The notes beneath the pieces were generated by a model. That model had not been told where the DNA came from and searched no databases. It saw only the letters and a program-made list of their open reading frames with translations. 64,000 nucleotides of DNA, from positions 58,303,641 to 58,367,640 of the forward strand of contig NC_134398.1 of the NCBI RefSeq assembly GCF_050003625.1, written 5' to 3'. The translations under genes and the position numbers were made by a program. Shown in pieces: positions 44,098 through 55,390 of this stretch. This stretch comes from Haematobia irritans (taxonomy: Eukaryota; Arthropoda; Insecta; Diptera; Muscidae). Position 1 is the stretch's first letter. Every line of letters starts with the position of its first letter.

Positions 44098-46184
44098 GGT
44101 TCAGATTAAGATATGGATTCCACGATACGTACCTACACAGAAAAAAATTCCGTAACGCTAAATTTAACTTATTTTTATTGGAAAAAAATTATTTGCTTGT
44201 AGTTAAATTTTATTATTTTTATCGAAATTTTCCACAGCTTAATGAATCTTAAATTTTTTAAGTATGTCTCAAAAATTTTATGAACTAAAGGTGAGTATAA
44301 AGTTCAATGACCGTACACATAAGTTCAATATGAACTAAAACAAATGAAAATTTTCGAAGGATTCCCAAAAACAGTAAGAATGAACTACTGTATGATTAAA
44401 ATGATCATGATTTGGCGCCAATGATTTTCTTCTTTACTATTAGTTAATTGTTTCTTCTATGAGATGATGTAATTTCGTGAACTGCAGTTAAAAAGTACAA
44501 CAGGGCATTAAAAATTCCTGGTTTTAACAAAGCTTTGTGGAAATCTCAAAATAGGGAGTACAATTTAGTTCAATTTTCGTGCGTGGTAGTTCATTCTTCC
44601 TATAAAACAGTTCACTTTTTTTCGGTGTATACGTTTCCAGAAGACAGAGCTTTAAACTGTTTTGCTTAAAATTTTGCACAAGGAGTGCCGATTTAGACTC
44701 ATATAACTAAAGAGGACAACATTTTACACCGTTTTACGTGAAACTTTGCACAGGGAGTATAATTAACATTCTTCCTAAGCATGCCAAATCTGGTTGAAAT
44801 CTGATTTAGATTTAAATATTTCGCATACTATAGCCTAGAGTCACCATAAAAGTAGAGAGAATATTTTTTTTTATCCGGAAGTGGCACAAAACTGGCGCAG
44901 AAGTAATGAAACTAAAATGGGCTTGCCAGATTTCCATAATTTTAACAGCCGTTGCGCGGGATTTCCATCACTAAAGATGTGATCCGAATTCAGTGTTTTG
45001 GATGTGAATTCAAAAATTTTGTAAACTTTGGCGAAGTAAATAATTTTTATAAGTTTGTATTGTTTTTAATGCATTATAACGCTTGTATAAAATGCTTGAT
45101 CTTAAATATTTTCAAAAAAAATTTTCAAAAAAACATTTTTTTCATAGATTTAGCATTTCGGTTCAGATTAAGATATGGATTCCACGATACGTACCTACAC
45201 AGAAAAAAATTTCCGTAACGCTAAATTTAACTTATTTTTATTGGAAAAAAATTATTTGCTTGTAGTTAAATTTTATTATTTTTATCGAAATTTTCCACAG
45301 CTTAATGAATCTTAAATTTTTTAAGTATGTCTCAAAAATTTTATGAACTAAAGGTGAGTATAAAGTTCAATGACCGTACACATAAGTTCGATATGAACTA
45401 AAACAAATGAAAATTTTCGTACGATTCCCAAAAATAGTAAGAATGAACTACAGTATGGTTAAAATGGTCATGATTTGGCGCCAATGATTTTCTTCTTTAC
45501 TTTTAGTTAATTTTTTCTTCTATGCGATGATGTAATTTCGTGAACTGCAGTTAAAAAGTACAACAGGGCATTAAAAATTCCTAGTTTTAACAAAGCTTTG
45601 TGGAAATCTCAAAATAGGGAGTAAAATTTAGTTCAATTTTCGTGCGTGGTAGTTCATTCTTCCTATAAAACAGTTCACTTTTTTTCGGTGTATACGTTTC
45701 CAGAAGACAGAGCTTTAAACTGTTTTGCTTAAAATTTTGCACAAGGAGTGCCGATTTATACTCATATAACTAAAGAGGACAACATTTTACACCGTTTTAC
45801 GTGAAACTTTGCACAGGGAGTATAATTAACATTCTTCCTAAGCATGCCAAATCTGGTTGAAATCTGATTTAGATTTAAATATTTCGCATACTATAGCCTA
45901 GAGTCACCATAAAAGTAGAGAGAATATATTTTTTATCCGGAAGTGGCACAAAACTGGCGCAGAAGTAATGAAACTAAAATGGGCTTGCCAGATTTCCATA
46001 ATTTTAACAGCCGTTGCGCGGGATTTCCATCACTAAAGATGTGATCCGAATTCAGTGTTTTGGATGTGAATTCAAAAATTTTGTAAACTTTGGCGAAGTA
46101 AATAATTTTTATAAGTTTGTATTGTTTTTAATGCATTATAACGCTTGTATAAAATGCTTGATTTTTTTCATAGATTTAGCATTT
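44098..46184. repeat. 1062-bp tandem duplication
   Basis: Units 44098-45159 and 45160-46184 are in direct tandem ('ggttcagattaagatatgg' at 44098 and 45160). I count about 15 substitutions over roughly 1 kb, plus a deletion near the end of unit 2. Each unit contains a CACA-ended MITE, a lineage 2-like stretch and the beginning of a family D element. The identical 49-residue open-frame segment in both units (44952 and 46014) is a consequence of the duplication. Confidence 0.9.
44136..44627. mobile_element. TA-flanked MITE (CACAGAAAAAAA / TTTTTTTCGGTG)
   Basis: The ends 'cacagaaaaaaattccg' and 'gttcactttttttcggtg' are imperfect inverted repeats flanked by TA (44134-44135, 44628-44629). The duplicated copy is at 45198-45690. 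It is inserted in a lineage 2-like sequence. No coding capacity. Confidence 0.65.
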
Positions 46185-46415
46185 TGTTTTTTTTTTTTTT
46201 CAACAAAATTTAAATACTTTATACCATTTTAATAATTCTTACTGTTTTTTTTTACATATTTAAAACAAAATAATAAAGTTACCCATTCAAAATATAAAAA
46301 GCGAGTTATAAAAATTTGAATTAAAATAACTTCCTGTGTAGTTACAATAAAGGACATTTTTGGAAGTGCTTTTATAGTTGTGGCTTTAGAACAATATCCA
46401 AAGTTTTTTGCTGGG
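45930..46415 (-). mobile_element. Family D (CCCAGC-TIR) element, left end intact
   Basis: Read on the minus strand, it starts 'cccagcaaaaaactttgg' at 46415 and runs to the 'gtgccacttccggataaaaa' region at about 45935. The last terminal bases at the other end are missing. The right boundary of the 1062-bp duplication lies inside it. Confidence 0.6.
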
Positions 46416-46492
46416 AGCGTATTTTCTAACACTGGTCGAAATGAACTTCATCGGAAGGGGAAAAATTGATGGAGGATCTACTTAAAAAGAAA

Positions 46493-46938
46493 TGTTTGTG
46501 GAACAACTTTCATTTGTTTTTTACTGCGACCATGTCCCCACACTGAGGAACAGGATATTATAAGTTAGTCCATACGTTTGCAACACATAGAAGGAGACGA
46601 GATAGACATATGGCATCTATGGCATTAACGTTCGGGCCGGGTCGTGAGCACGGTTGCCACAATTGATAGAATTCTTCCAATAAATTAAAATTTTTACTGT
46701 TTGGTAGATTTCGCATGTTTGTGGAACAACTTCCATTTGTTTTTTACTGCGACAATGTCCCCACACTGAGGAACAGGATATTATAAGTTAGTCCATACGT
46801 TTGCAACACATAGAAGGAGACGAGATAGACATAAGGCATCTATGGCATTAACATTCGGGCCGGGCCTTGAGCACGTTTGCCACAATTGATAGAATTCTAC
46901 CAAAAAATGTAAATTTTTACTGTTTGGTAGATTTCGCA
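46493..46938. repeat. 223-bp tandem duplication
   Basis: 'tgtttgtggaacaact' occurs at 46493 and 46716, and the two 223-bp units differ at only a few positions. The unit contains a lineage 2 3' end in reverse ('gaggaacaggatattataag') and the flank 'actgtttggtagatttcgca' that also borders the minisatellite at 50090. Confidence 0.9.
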
Positions 46939-46971
46939 TTACTATCCTAAGGTACTTCATAAATAGACAAC

Positions 46972-47335
46972 ATTTTCTATAGAAATAAAATTTGACAACA
47001 CTTTTTATACAAATAAACTTTTGAAAAAATTTTCTATAGTAAAAAATTTTGAAAAATTTTCTATAGTAAAAAATTTTGAAAAATTTTCTATAGGAATAAA
47101 ATTTTTGCAAAATTTTCCAAAAAAATAAAATTTTTGCAAAATTTTCTATAGAAATAACATTATGACAAAATTTTTTATAGGAATATTTGGATTTGACGAA
47201 ATTTTCTATAAAAATGAAATTTTGACAAAATTTTCTATAGAAATAACATGTTGACAAAATTTTCTATAGAAATAACATGTTGACAAAATTTTCTACACAA
47301 GTAAAATGTTACCAAAATTTTTATAGAAATATCAC
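46972..47335. repeat. 29-bp minisatellite array
   Basis: About 12 degenerate units of 'ttttctatagaaataaaa' plus 'ttttgacaaaa'. It adjoins the 223-bp duplication on the left and a lineage 2 array on the right. The 158-codon open frame at 46781-47257 (minus) is a repeat artefact. Confidence 0.85.
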
Positions 47336-47780
47336 AAAATTCGGTTTAGATTTATATATCGCTCCAATATATGTCTTTTGGCCGATATACACACATATGA
47401 CCACAGAGAAAAAAGTTTTACTCCAATTAATTTGAAATTTTGCACAGGGAGTAGAATTTATACAAGTATTCTAGATGTAGGCGTAGCCCCTATATATACG
47501 TTTATCCGATTAGAGCATAAATAGCCAATATATCCATATTTACCTTGTAAAATCGGCACTGCTTTGTCGAAAACATGTAAAAATGGGCCCAATTTGCCTG
47601 TACTTCCATACATATCTTATATATCTACAAATGGCACAAATTTTCTAATTTTATAACTTTTGCAAAGTTGCCTAAAATGGCTTGTGTTCCGCCTCAAGGC
47701 ATTAGTCGGCTTTTATTTTAAATCTAGGGATTTTGTAGAAATTTTGTCCAAATCTTCTCAGATTTAAATATATACACATA

Positions 47781-49054
47781 AAGGGTGATACGTTCAAAAT
47801 TTGGTCAAGGGAAAACGCGTGTAAATCGGTGAAATCGTTTATTTAAAAAATCAAATTAAATTTCTTTTTCAAGTTCAATTAGCATAAAATTCAGGAAAAA
47901 TATTCAGTTAGGCTTTCGCTTTTCCAAATCCGAATTGCGGGGCCTCACGCTTGACACCTGCCATCAGATTTTGTACAGCCACCTTCTTCGCCGCAGAAAG
48001 CCAGTTTGCCTTGAACTGCTGCTCGTCCTTAGCAGTTTTCTTGGTCTTCTTTAGGTTCCGCTTGACAATAGCCCAGTATTTCTCAATTGGGCGGAGCTCT
48101 GGCGTGTTGGGACGGTTCTTGTCCTTGGGAACCACCTGCACGTTGTTGGCGGCGTACCACTCCATGGCCTTTTTACCGTAATGGCAAGATGCTAAATCTG
48201 GCCAAAACAGTACGGAACAACCGTGCTTCTTCAGGAAAGGAAGCAGACGTTTATTAAAACACTCTTTTACGTAAATTTCTTGGTTGACAGTCCCGGAAGC
48301 TATGAAAATGCTGCTTTTCAAGCCACAGGTACAGATGGCTTACCAAACCAGATATTTCTTTGCGAACTTTGACAGTTTTATGTGCTTGAAAATATCTGCT
48401 ACCTTTCCCCTTCCTTTTGCCGTATAAAACTCCTGTCCCGGAAGCTGCTTGTAGTCGGCTTCCATTCGTCGTCCATTACCACGCAGTCAAACTTCGTCAG
48501 CATCGTCGTGTACAGCCTCCGGGATCGCGCTTTGGCCGTATTTGGTTTATCATCGCGATTTGGAGTCACTACCTTCTTGTAAGTCGATAGTCCGGCTCGT
48601 TTTTTGGCTCGATGCACGGTTGTAGACGATACACCCAGCTTATTTGCGGCATCTCGGAGAGAGAGAGGTTAGGGTTTCGCTTTAAACTACCGGCAACTCT
48701 CTTTGTTGTCTCAGCGGCTTCCGGTTTTCGATTTCCCCCCGATCCAGACTTCTATCGACAGACGTTCCCCAAACACTTTAATTACATTTGTTACGGTTGA
48801 TTTGGCAACTTTTAGCGATTTTGCCAGCTTTGCGTGCGAGTAGCTGGGATTTTCGCGATGCGCGAGCAAAATTTTGATACGCTGCTCTTCTTGCTTGGAC
48901 AGTATTTTGACAACTGAAGAGTGAATTCCAAAATCAAAATAGGAGCAACATTCTACACACACACACAAAATGAGGGGTGTTCAGGTTTTTTAAATGCAAA
49001 ATTGAAAGAAATACGTCAAGTTTATATTGACCAAATTTTGACCGTATCACCCTT
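47781..49054 (-). mobile_element. DD37E Tc1/mariner element with intact TIRs
   Basis: A 1274-bp element. Its left end 'aagggtgatacgttcaaaat' and the complement of its right end 'aagggtgatacggtcaaaat' match with one difference, and the repeat continues through 'ttggtcaa'. TA is duplicated at 47779-47780 and 49055-49056. It contains one transposase gene on the minus strand, now a pseudogene. The intact ends mean it could in principle still be recognised by a matching transposase; that is inference. Confidence 0.92.
47908..48930 (-). pseudogene. DD37E transposase, inactivated
   Basis: The minus strand encodes an N-terminal helix-turn-helix ('AKLAKSLKVAKSTVTNVIK', about 48800-48860) and a second DNA-binding half ('LRDAANKLGVSSTTVHRAKK', about 48600-48660). 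The catalytic residues are the first Asp in 'VVMDDE' (about 48465), the second in 'FWPDLASCHY' (about 48190) and a Glu in 'LRPIEKYW' 37 residues later. Length and spacing fit the ITmD37E/DD37E clade known from flies and mosquitoes. Breaks: a frameshift near 48755, a small deletion after 'MDDE' near 48465, and a stop codon in 'LVW*AICTCG' near 48340. The stop at 47908 after 'FGFGKAKA' looks natural. The start is uncertain; about 48930 is a guess. Confidence 0.88.
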
Positions 49055-49130
49055 TATATAGCACTTAACGAATTTGAATCATTTGAGATGATATCGGTCC
49101 GCCCGACTTTATACTTTCCTTATTTGTTGT

Positions 49131-50085
49131 TACCCCGGTCATTCCTCAAAACAATTATGAAGTGTAAGTTTCGCATTTGGATTTGAAGGCCATGGCTAAT
49201 TTAATAAAGTTAGTCAGAAATTATTTATTGGAGAGTAAACCGTTAAATTGTAGTAATTTTTTTCGCGAATACAATTGTTATCAAATGACTTGTGGTAAAT
49301 TTTTCAAATCTTTTGATATATAAGTGTAAACCGACGTAAAACTCACACATATATATTCATGAATTATTTGATATATGTGCATGGGACATGGTCCGAGATG
49401 TATTGATGGTTGGTAGTTTATGCACAAAATAACAACCATTCTAATACGTCAATAGTTATTTTTTCTGCCTTAGATAATTGCAAAATATGCAAACTGTTTG
49501 AATTCTCTACAATGCAAAAGACATCAATACGATTGTATGATTTGAAATTTTATTGTCTGCACAAAAATATAGAGTGAAATAAATTAATGAAAGTTCAGGC
49601 AAGGTTATTGGTATAGTAACAAAACAATTGCATATTTCAGTAGCAAGTAGTCGTTAAATATGATATTGGGTGTTTGAGGCTTGCCACCAAAAGTGTTTAT
49701 AGTTTTTTCATGGTAAAAAATATATGAAATAAAATTTGGCATATTGAAAAAAACAAAAAAAAAAAAAAAAAAAACACATTTTAACGAATAGTTTTTCTGG
49801 TTCCAAAAATTATTTTTGAAATTTTCGTAGAAAAGTATAAACATTTATAAAAAACACGGTTATAGGAAATTCATGGTCATATCGAACAATAATTGTGACC
49901 CCTTTACAATTTTATTAAAAACACATTTATAAGAAACAACCCATATTTTTTGAAAAGGTTATCAACTGAACCATAATATGAAAAATTTTACAACACCAAA
50001 GTCATTTATCAGTCTATATTTAAATATAGACCGAACAGGTCGTAGACAATTTTAACATCTATGCTCACATGAAAATATCAAAATA
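49131..50085. other. No gene recognised; A-tract
   Basis: AT-rich DNA with an A-rich tract at 49746-49773. No match to the repeat families in this window and no coding region recognised. Confidence 0.35.
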
Positions 50086-50984
50086 TCTTCAGGTTTCAGT
50101 CACGTTTGCCAGAGTTTGTGGAATTCTACCAAAAATAGTAATTTTTTTACTGTTTGTTACATTGGTAGAATTGTAGATTTTGCAAAATACTCCTCTCCAA
50201 CTAAGAAATAAAATGTTAACAAAATTTTCTATAGAAATAAAATTTTGAGAAAATCTTCTATAGAAATAAATTTTTGGGCAAATTTTCAAAATAAAATTTT
50301 GACAAAAGTTTCAATAGAAATAAAATTTTAATAAAATTTGCTATAGAAATAAAATTTTGACAACATTTTTTATAGAAATAAAATGTTGATTGATTGATAA
50401 TTTTTTTATAAAAATAAAATTTTGCGAAAATGTTTATATAAAAATGAAATTTTGAAAAAAAAGGTTTTTAGAAATAATTCTAGAAATAATTTGAAGTAAA
50501 ATTTGGAAAAATTTTCTAACAAAAAAAAAAATTTCCATAGAAATAAAATTTTGGCAAATTATCAATACATATAATATTTTGAGATAATTTTCTATAGAAA
50601 AAAACAATTTGATAAAATTTTCTATCGAAAGAAAATTTTGACAAAATTTTCTATAAAAAAAAAACAATTTGATAAAATTTTCTATAGGAATAAAATTTTG
50701 GCAAAATTTTCTACAGAAATAGAATTTTGAAAAAAAAAAAATTATAAAAATAAAATTTTGACAAAATTTTTTAAAGAACTAAAATTTTGAGAAAAAGTTT
50801 ACAAAATTTTCTATAATAAATTAATTTTGGAAAAATTTGCTATAGGAATAAAATTTTGACAAAATTTTCTATACAAATAAAATTTTGAGAAAAATATAGG
50901 AAGCACGCTCAAAAACAAACCCAGCCAACTACATTCAAATCGATGATTTGAGTTTGGCAAAGGAAAAGAGATATGCTTGCAAAT

Positions 50985-51262
50985 TTGTTTAGGCAGTAGC
51001 CAACTATCAAACCTTTTTTCGGAAGAAACAAGTGTAGTTCACTTTGGGTTGAGTGAATTACCCGATTTTATTCTGATAATTGGTTGATAGTTTTGCTGCA
51101 AGTAGAGGATGCTGATGAGGAATGTGGTAATTCCGAAACAGCTGTACATCCAACCATCTTGCAGTCTATAGGGCTTTGCCCAAATAAATTTGACAATCAT
51201 ATTTTTCCTCTGTTGGTTAAGTTACACTTGTAGTTTAGTCAATGCATGGTTTTAAGCTTAGA
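50985..51262 (+). mobile_element. Penelope-type terminal fragment with hammerhead ribozyme
   Basis: 51010-51185 matches 27375-27588 in reverse, and 51180-51255 matches 27589-27690 and 6041-6117. It contains the ribozyme at 51096-51164. In this copy, unlike the one at 27.4 kb, the ribozyme and its downstream part are in the same orientation. No reverse transcriptase is present. The assignment to Penelope-like elements rests on the ribozyme type. Confidence 0.55.
51096..51164 (+). ncRNA. Hammerhead ribozyme, type I, copy 2 (GUA site)
   Basis: A 69-nt motif with stem I outer arms 51096-51102 and 51158-51164 (CTGCAAG/CTTGCAG) and inner arms 51107-51111 and 51147-51151 (GGATG/CATCC). Core CTGATGA is at 51112-51118. 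Stem II is 51119-51123 with 51130-51134 (GGAAT/ATTCC, loop GTGGTA), and GAAA is at 51135-51138. Stem III has two pairs (51138-51145 and 51139-51144) with loop AGCT. Predicted cleavage follows A51146. All conserved core positions are present. It differs from copy 1 only in the stem III loop and at the cleavage-site nucleotide. Confidence 0.88.
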
Positions 51263-51785
51263 TCAAAACAACAATAAATTTTTTTTTATAGAAATAACAT
51301 TTTAAAAAACATTTTGTTTAGAAATAAAATTTTGAGAAAATTTTTTATAGAAATAAAATTTTGACAAAATTTTCTAAAAAACTAAATTTTGACCAAATTT
51401 TCTTAAAAAAAAAATTAAATTTTGACAAAGTTTTCTTTTGAAATAAAATTTGGCAAAATTTTCTAAGAAATGAAATTTTGACAGAATTTTCTATAGAAAT
51501 AAAATTTTGACAAATTTTTTTTAGAAAATTTTAAGAACATTTTCTATAGAAATACAATTTTTAAAATTGTTCAGTAGAAATAAAATACTGACAACATTTC
51601 CTACAGAAATAATGACAAAATTTTCTTTAGAAATAAAATTTTGACGAAATTCTCTGTAGAAATAAAACGTAAATTTTTTACAGAACTAAAATTTTGCTAA
51701 ATAACATTTTTTTGTTTCATACTTATTTTTTTTTTGGTAAAATTTTTTCAAAATTTTGGTGGATTATTTTTAGCTCGAGCAGCAA

Positions 51786-52850
51786 GCGTGCAATCATGTT
51801 CATATGAAATCAAATGTCAGGGTGTCGGTTTATGTGGAACTTTATCAAAACCTGGACAAATAAATTCATCTTCGAACGCAGAGAATACAGATTGGTTGTG
51901 ACAATCGAATTTATTGCCAACCTCCTTTTGGCAGTTGTAGCAACTACCAGTTGGCAATTGTGTCACCCGACTGATTCGGTCGACACAACTAATACCACAT
52001 TTGGTGTTGGTTGGGTCTGCCGACGATATTGGTTGTGACTACCTTCATCATTCGGTTGTGTTGCCCAACCTAAATAATACTCACGACCGAATTAAAAATA
52101 TATTTAAAATCAATTACTTCACAGTGAAATATTATATTTTATTTTATTTTATTTACATATAGGTATAGTGGTACAAATAAATCTAAATACGCTAAATGTA
52201 TGTAATTAGTAGATAAAAATTTTTGTCTAGAATCTCTACTTATTGCATCAAAATGTATCCACACCAAGATCCTTAGACCAAAAAAAATTTTTTTGACGGT
52301 GAACATGTAGCATGGTTGTCGCAACCCTCTTATTTTGTCGGACATTATGTACCTGACTTCGACAGCATCAAAATATATTGTACTTTTTATGGATATCAAT
52401 AATTGAATATTCGTGGAGTGATCAAATTGATAAAATCGTGCAGATTTAGTAAGATTTTCCACATCCAACTGCCTTCGTACCTGAAATGTAGCTTCTTAAA
52501 ATCCAGGACTATATCGCTGGTTAACCAGAGTTGATTTTTCTGCCCAAGGTGGCGTCCAGAGTACATAGTGCTACATAGCTTAAAAATGGGTCGTAGGGAA
52601 ATTAAGAAATAAAATTAGAAATTTACGGGGTATAGGTATCACTGCTGGAGTTTATAAAACTAATTCCAAAACTTACTCATAATATCATATCACATCAAAA
52701 ATGGTCCACAGCTATTACCAGATACAAAACGGCAGGTTCAATGAAAAGTTAAATACCACAGCTAATATTGTCATTCCTATCCTACATGCAAACCAATTTG
52801 AAGCCTACAAAAATATGCCTTGCTTTGATAGTAAATAATTTGTTAAAATA
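51786..52850. other. No gene recognised
   Basis: 51950-52070 has 'gttg/caac'-rich low-complexity sequence with a 74-codon open frame. A 110-codon minus-strand frame (52139-52468) has an unbiased composition but matches nothing I know. 52137-52160 is (tttta)n. 52480-52600 is somewhat less AT-rich. Confidence 0.3.
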
Positions 52851-52852
52851 AA

Positions 52853-54473
52853 AACAAGTAAGTAAAGTAAAAAGTCGGGCGGGGCCGACTATATAATACC
52901 CTAAACCACCATTACAGAATTGGTAATTATAAGCATTTGTGGGGTAACATATAGGTCTGGGAGATAAACGCAGTTGCATATTTAAGAAAATTAAGGGGTA
53001 CATGTCTATGGGTGCTTTGTGTCAATCTGACTATTGCTCATAGTCAATGTTGCCAATTTTGACAAAATGTTCTATAGAAATAAAATGTTGACAAAATTTT
53101 CTACAGGAATAAAGTTTACCATACATTGTTAAAAATCAAGCCTTGCCGGCATCAAATTTCATCCTCTAGATCCACCAAAATTAAAAATTATTACAAATTG
53201 TGTTGAGTGAAAATGTCCTACATTGGGGCCCTACGTCCCTACAAGACGCTAAATATTAGAAAAACCTACATATAGGGAATTTCCCCTACTTCTAGCAACA
53301 CTGGCTGTGTTGATATTGCACCTACGGAGTTAGTATGCCAATAATATTGAGCCCATTATTAAAAAAGAGAAAATCGTTAAATTAGTGACGGTAATAAATA
53401 CAAATTTGTAAAAATCGAGCAATATTCTTATGTAAGAGCTACAAGCACGTATAAGTACGATCGACTAGTACATAAAAAATTGAAATTAGAGTAACATTGG
53501 TTAATAAATAAGAGTACGATGGCCAAATTTAGGAAAATCGAGCGATGCATATATATGGAAGCTATATCTAAATCTGAACCAATTTGCAGAATATTTTGCG
53601 GGTTTTACTAATACCCCAAAAAGTTACCTTGTGCAAAATTTGAGTAAGATCAGTTAAGAAATCAAACATAAGGTTATTAGGGGCGAATTTTTCAAAATTG
53701 GATGATACATATATTGGAGCTATATCTACATGTGAACCGATTTCGTTGAAATTTTGCACATATAGTCAGTACTATAGAGGACTGGATATAGCCAACTTTT
53801 AGTAAGATCGGTTAATAAATAAGGGTTCTATGGCCAAATTTGGGAAAATCGGGCTATACATATATATGGGAGCTATATCTAAATCTGAACCGATTTCGAT
53901 GATTTTTTGCACATATAGTTAGTGCTATAGAAGATAATATTTGGCCAACTTTGAGTAAGATCGGTTGATAAATAAAGGTTTTGTGGCCAAATTTGCGAAA
54001 ATCGGGCGATACATATATATGAGAGCTATATCTAAATCTGAACCGAATTGGATGAAATTTTGCAGACTTGAAGGGCGATGGAAAAGATTACCTTTTGCCA
54101 AATTTGGTGACAATTCGTTTGAAAAAAAAGCGCAACGTGACCCCATTTGTCGAAATCGGGCAATACATATATATGGGAGCTATATCTAAATTTGATCCGA
54201 TTTCTTCCAAATTCAATAGCGTTCGTCCTTGTGCCCAAAAAGCTCCCTGTACCAAATTTCGTCAAAATCGGTTAATAATTGCGACCGGAATCCTGTGAAC
54301 AACAAATACATGGACAGACGGACGGACGGACGGACACCAAGCGCTAGATCGACTCAGGAGGTGATTCTGATTCGGTATATATTTTATGGGGTCAAAAATC
54401 AATATTTATGGTAGGCACATTTTTTGACCGATCAAACTTATTATACCCTGACCACTATGTGGTTTAGGGTATA
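52853..54473 (+). mobile_element. INE-1/Helitron-like element, lineage 2b, complete
   Basis: The head is 'aacaagtaagtaaagtaaaa' plus 'gtcgggcggggccgacta', followed by about two minisatellite units (53055-53112). Array units have 'gagctatatct' cores at about 53559, 53717, 53870, 54023 and 54177, stepping 153-158 bp. The gacgga block is at 54313-54336, and the terminal hairpin 'ttataccctgaccac'/'gtggtttagggtataa' is at 54440-54473. It is a diverged sister of the 25.5 kb element. Confidence 0.75.
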
Positions 54474-54535
54474 ATGACATTTGAGAATTCATCAACCGGC
54501 ATTCGGCTGAGAATACCAAATAACAGTTAGAACTA

Positions 54536-54862
54536 GGGAGCCACCGTGGTGCAATGGTTAGCATGCCCGCCTTGAATACACAAGGTCGTGGGTTCGATTC
54601 CTGTTCGACCGAACACCAAAAAGTTTTTCAGCGGTGGATTATCCCGCCTCAGTAATGCTGGTGACATTTCTGAGGGTTTCAAGGCTTCTCTAAGTGGTTT
54701 CACTGCAATGTGGAACACCGTTCGGACTCGGCTATAAAAAGGAGGTCCCTTGTCATTGAGCTTAACATGGAAGAGAGAAGTTCACCAATGTGGTATCACA
54801 ATGGACTGAATAGTCTAAGTGAGCCCGTTACATCGGGCTGCCATGTAACCTAACCTAACCAT
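54536..54862 (+). mobile_element. tRNA-derived SINE, full length, with 12-bp TSD
   Basis: The head 'gggagccaccgtggtgcaat' with B box 'gggttcgattcc' (54591-54602) is followed by the SINE body and the tail 'taacctaacctaacc'. A perfect 12-bp duplication 'cagttagaacta' lies at 54524-54535 and 54863-54874. The SINE inserted 60 bp downstream of the lineage 2b 3' end. The 61-codon antisense frame over it is not a gene. Confidence 0.9.
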
Positions 54863-55149
54863 CAGTTAGAACTACTAAATGACAGTTACGAAATTTATTT
54901 AAAGTAAATCATATCTACCGAATTCAAATATTTTTTTCAAAAGAGAGGCAATTAGTTTCTACAACCATTTGTTTGCAATTACAAACGAAAATCTATTGAA
55001 ATTATAATCAAATGACAGGCAAACGCTTGTGATTGAAGGAAATAGACCAGCACAACTGATATTTAATTCTGAGTGTACAATTTTCGTTAGTACAACTGAT
55101 TTCCAAACAATTTGTTTTCTGTGTGAACTTGACTATTGTTATACACATA

Positions 55150-55206
55150 CAATATACTGAATAGTCTAAGTGAGAAGATAAATCGGGCTGCCACTTTAAC
55201 CTATAT
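55150..55206 (+). mobile_element. SINE 3' fragment
   Basis: 'actgaatagtctaagtgaga' and 'atcgggctgcca' match the SINE tail region. The head and most of the body are missing. Confidence 0.6.
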
Positions 55207-55250
55207 CCATCATTCACGGGTTTCCACTTTTGAGAGGTTCCACTATACAT

Positions 55251-55390
55251 TCTGGTGATGGTGAAATTCTGAGTCTATTGAGGGATCTCCCTCCATCCCT
55301 CTGTTAAAATCACATTAAACTTACGATGTGTAACATACGTTATAGTAAAGATAGTAATACCCTATCCTATGTTATGGTGGTAAGTATAAA
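55251..55390 (-). mobile_element. Degenerate lineage 1 3' end
   Basis: 'gtgaaattctgagtctattg', the 'ctccatccctctgttaaaat' block and 'accctatcctatgttatggt' follow the order of the lineage 1 terminus with many changes. Confidence 0.5.

Larger units (their letters stand above)
47338..49130 (-). mobile_element. Lineage 2 element split by a DD37E transposon
   Basis: 47338-47780 (array units and the 'gcattagtcggctt' stretch) and 49055-49130 ('gatgatatcggtccgcccga', 'ctttccttatttgttg') are parts of one minus-strand lineage 2 element. The DD37E element sits between them at a TA. The 3' hairpin end is missing. Confidence 0.65.
50090..51715. repeat. Large 29-bp minisatellite, split by Penelope-type DNA
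   Basis: 50205-50900 and 51268-51715 are long, degenerate arrays of 'ttttctatagaaataaaa' plus 'ttttgacaaaa', about 24 and 15 units. The left flank 'gtttgccagagtttgtggaa' resembles that at 46660. The right flank 'ggtggattatttttagctcg' is the 1b junction. The interruption at about 50905-51267 is the Penelope-type fragment. Open frames such as 50434-50667 (minus) are artefacts. Confidence 0.85.

Noticed and set aside
46781..47257. 158-codon Phe/Lys/Tyr-rich open frame
   Set aside because: Translation of the 29-bp minisatellite; composition and repeats follow the DNA repeat.
52139..52468. 110-codon minus-strand open frame with a possible 'tttcag' acceptor upstream
   Set aside because: It starts only at a non-ATG codon, matches no known family, and I cannot find partner exons.
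54590..54610. A functional tRNA gene at the SINE head
   Set aside because: A and B boxes are present but the acceptor and anticodon stems do not fold; the block is the SINE promoter.
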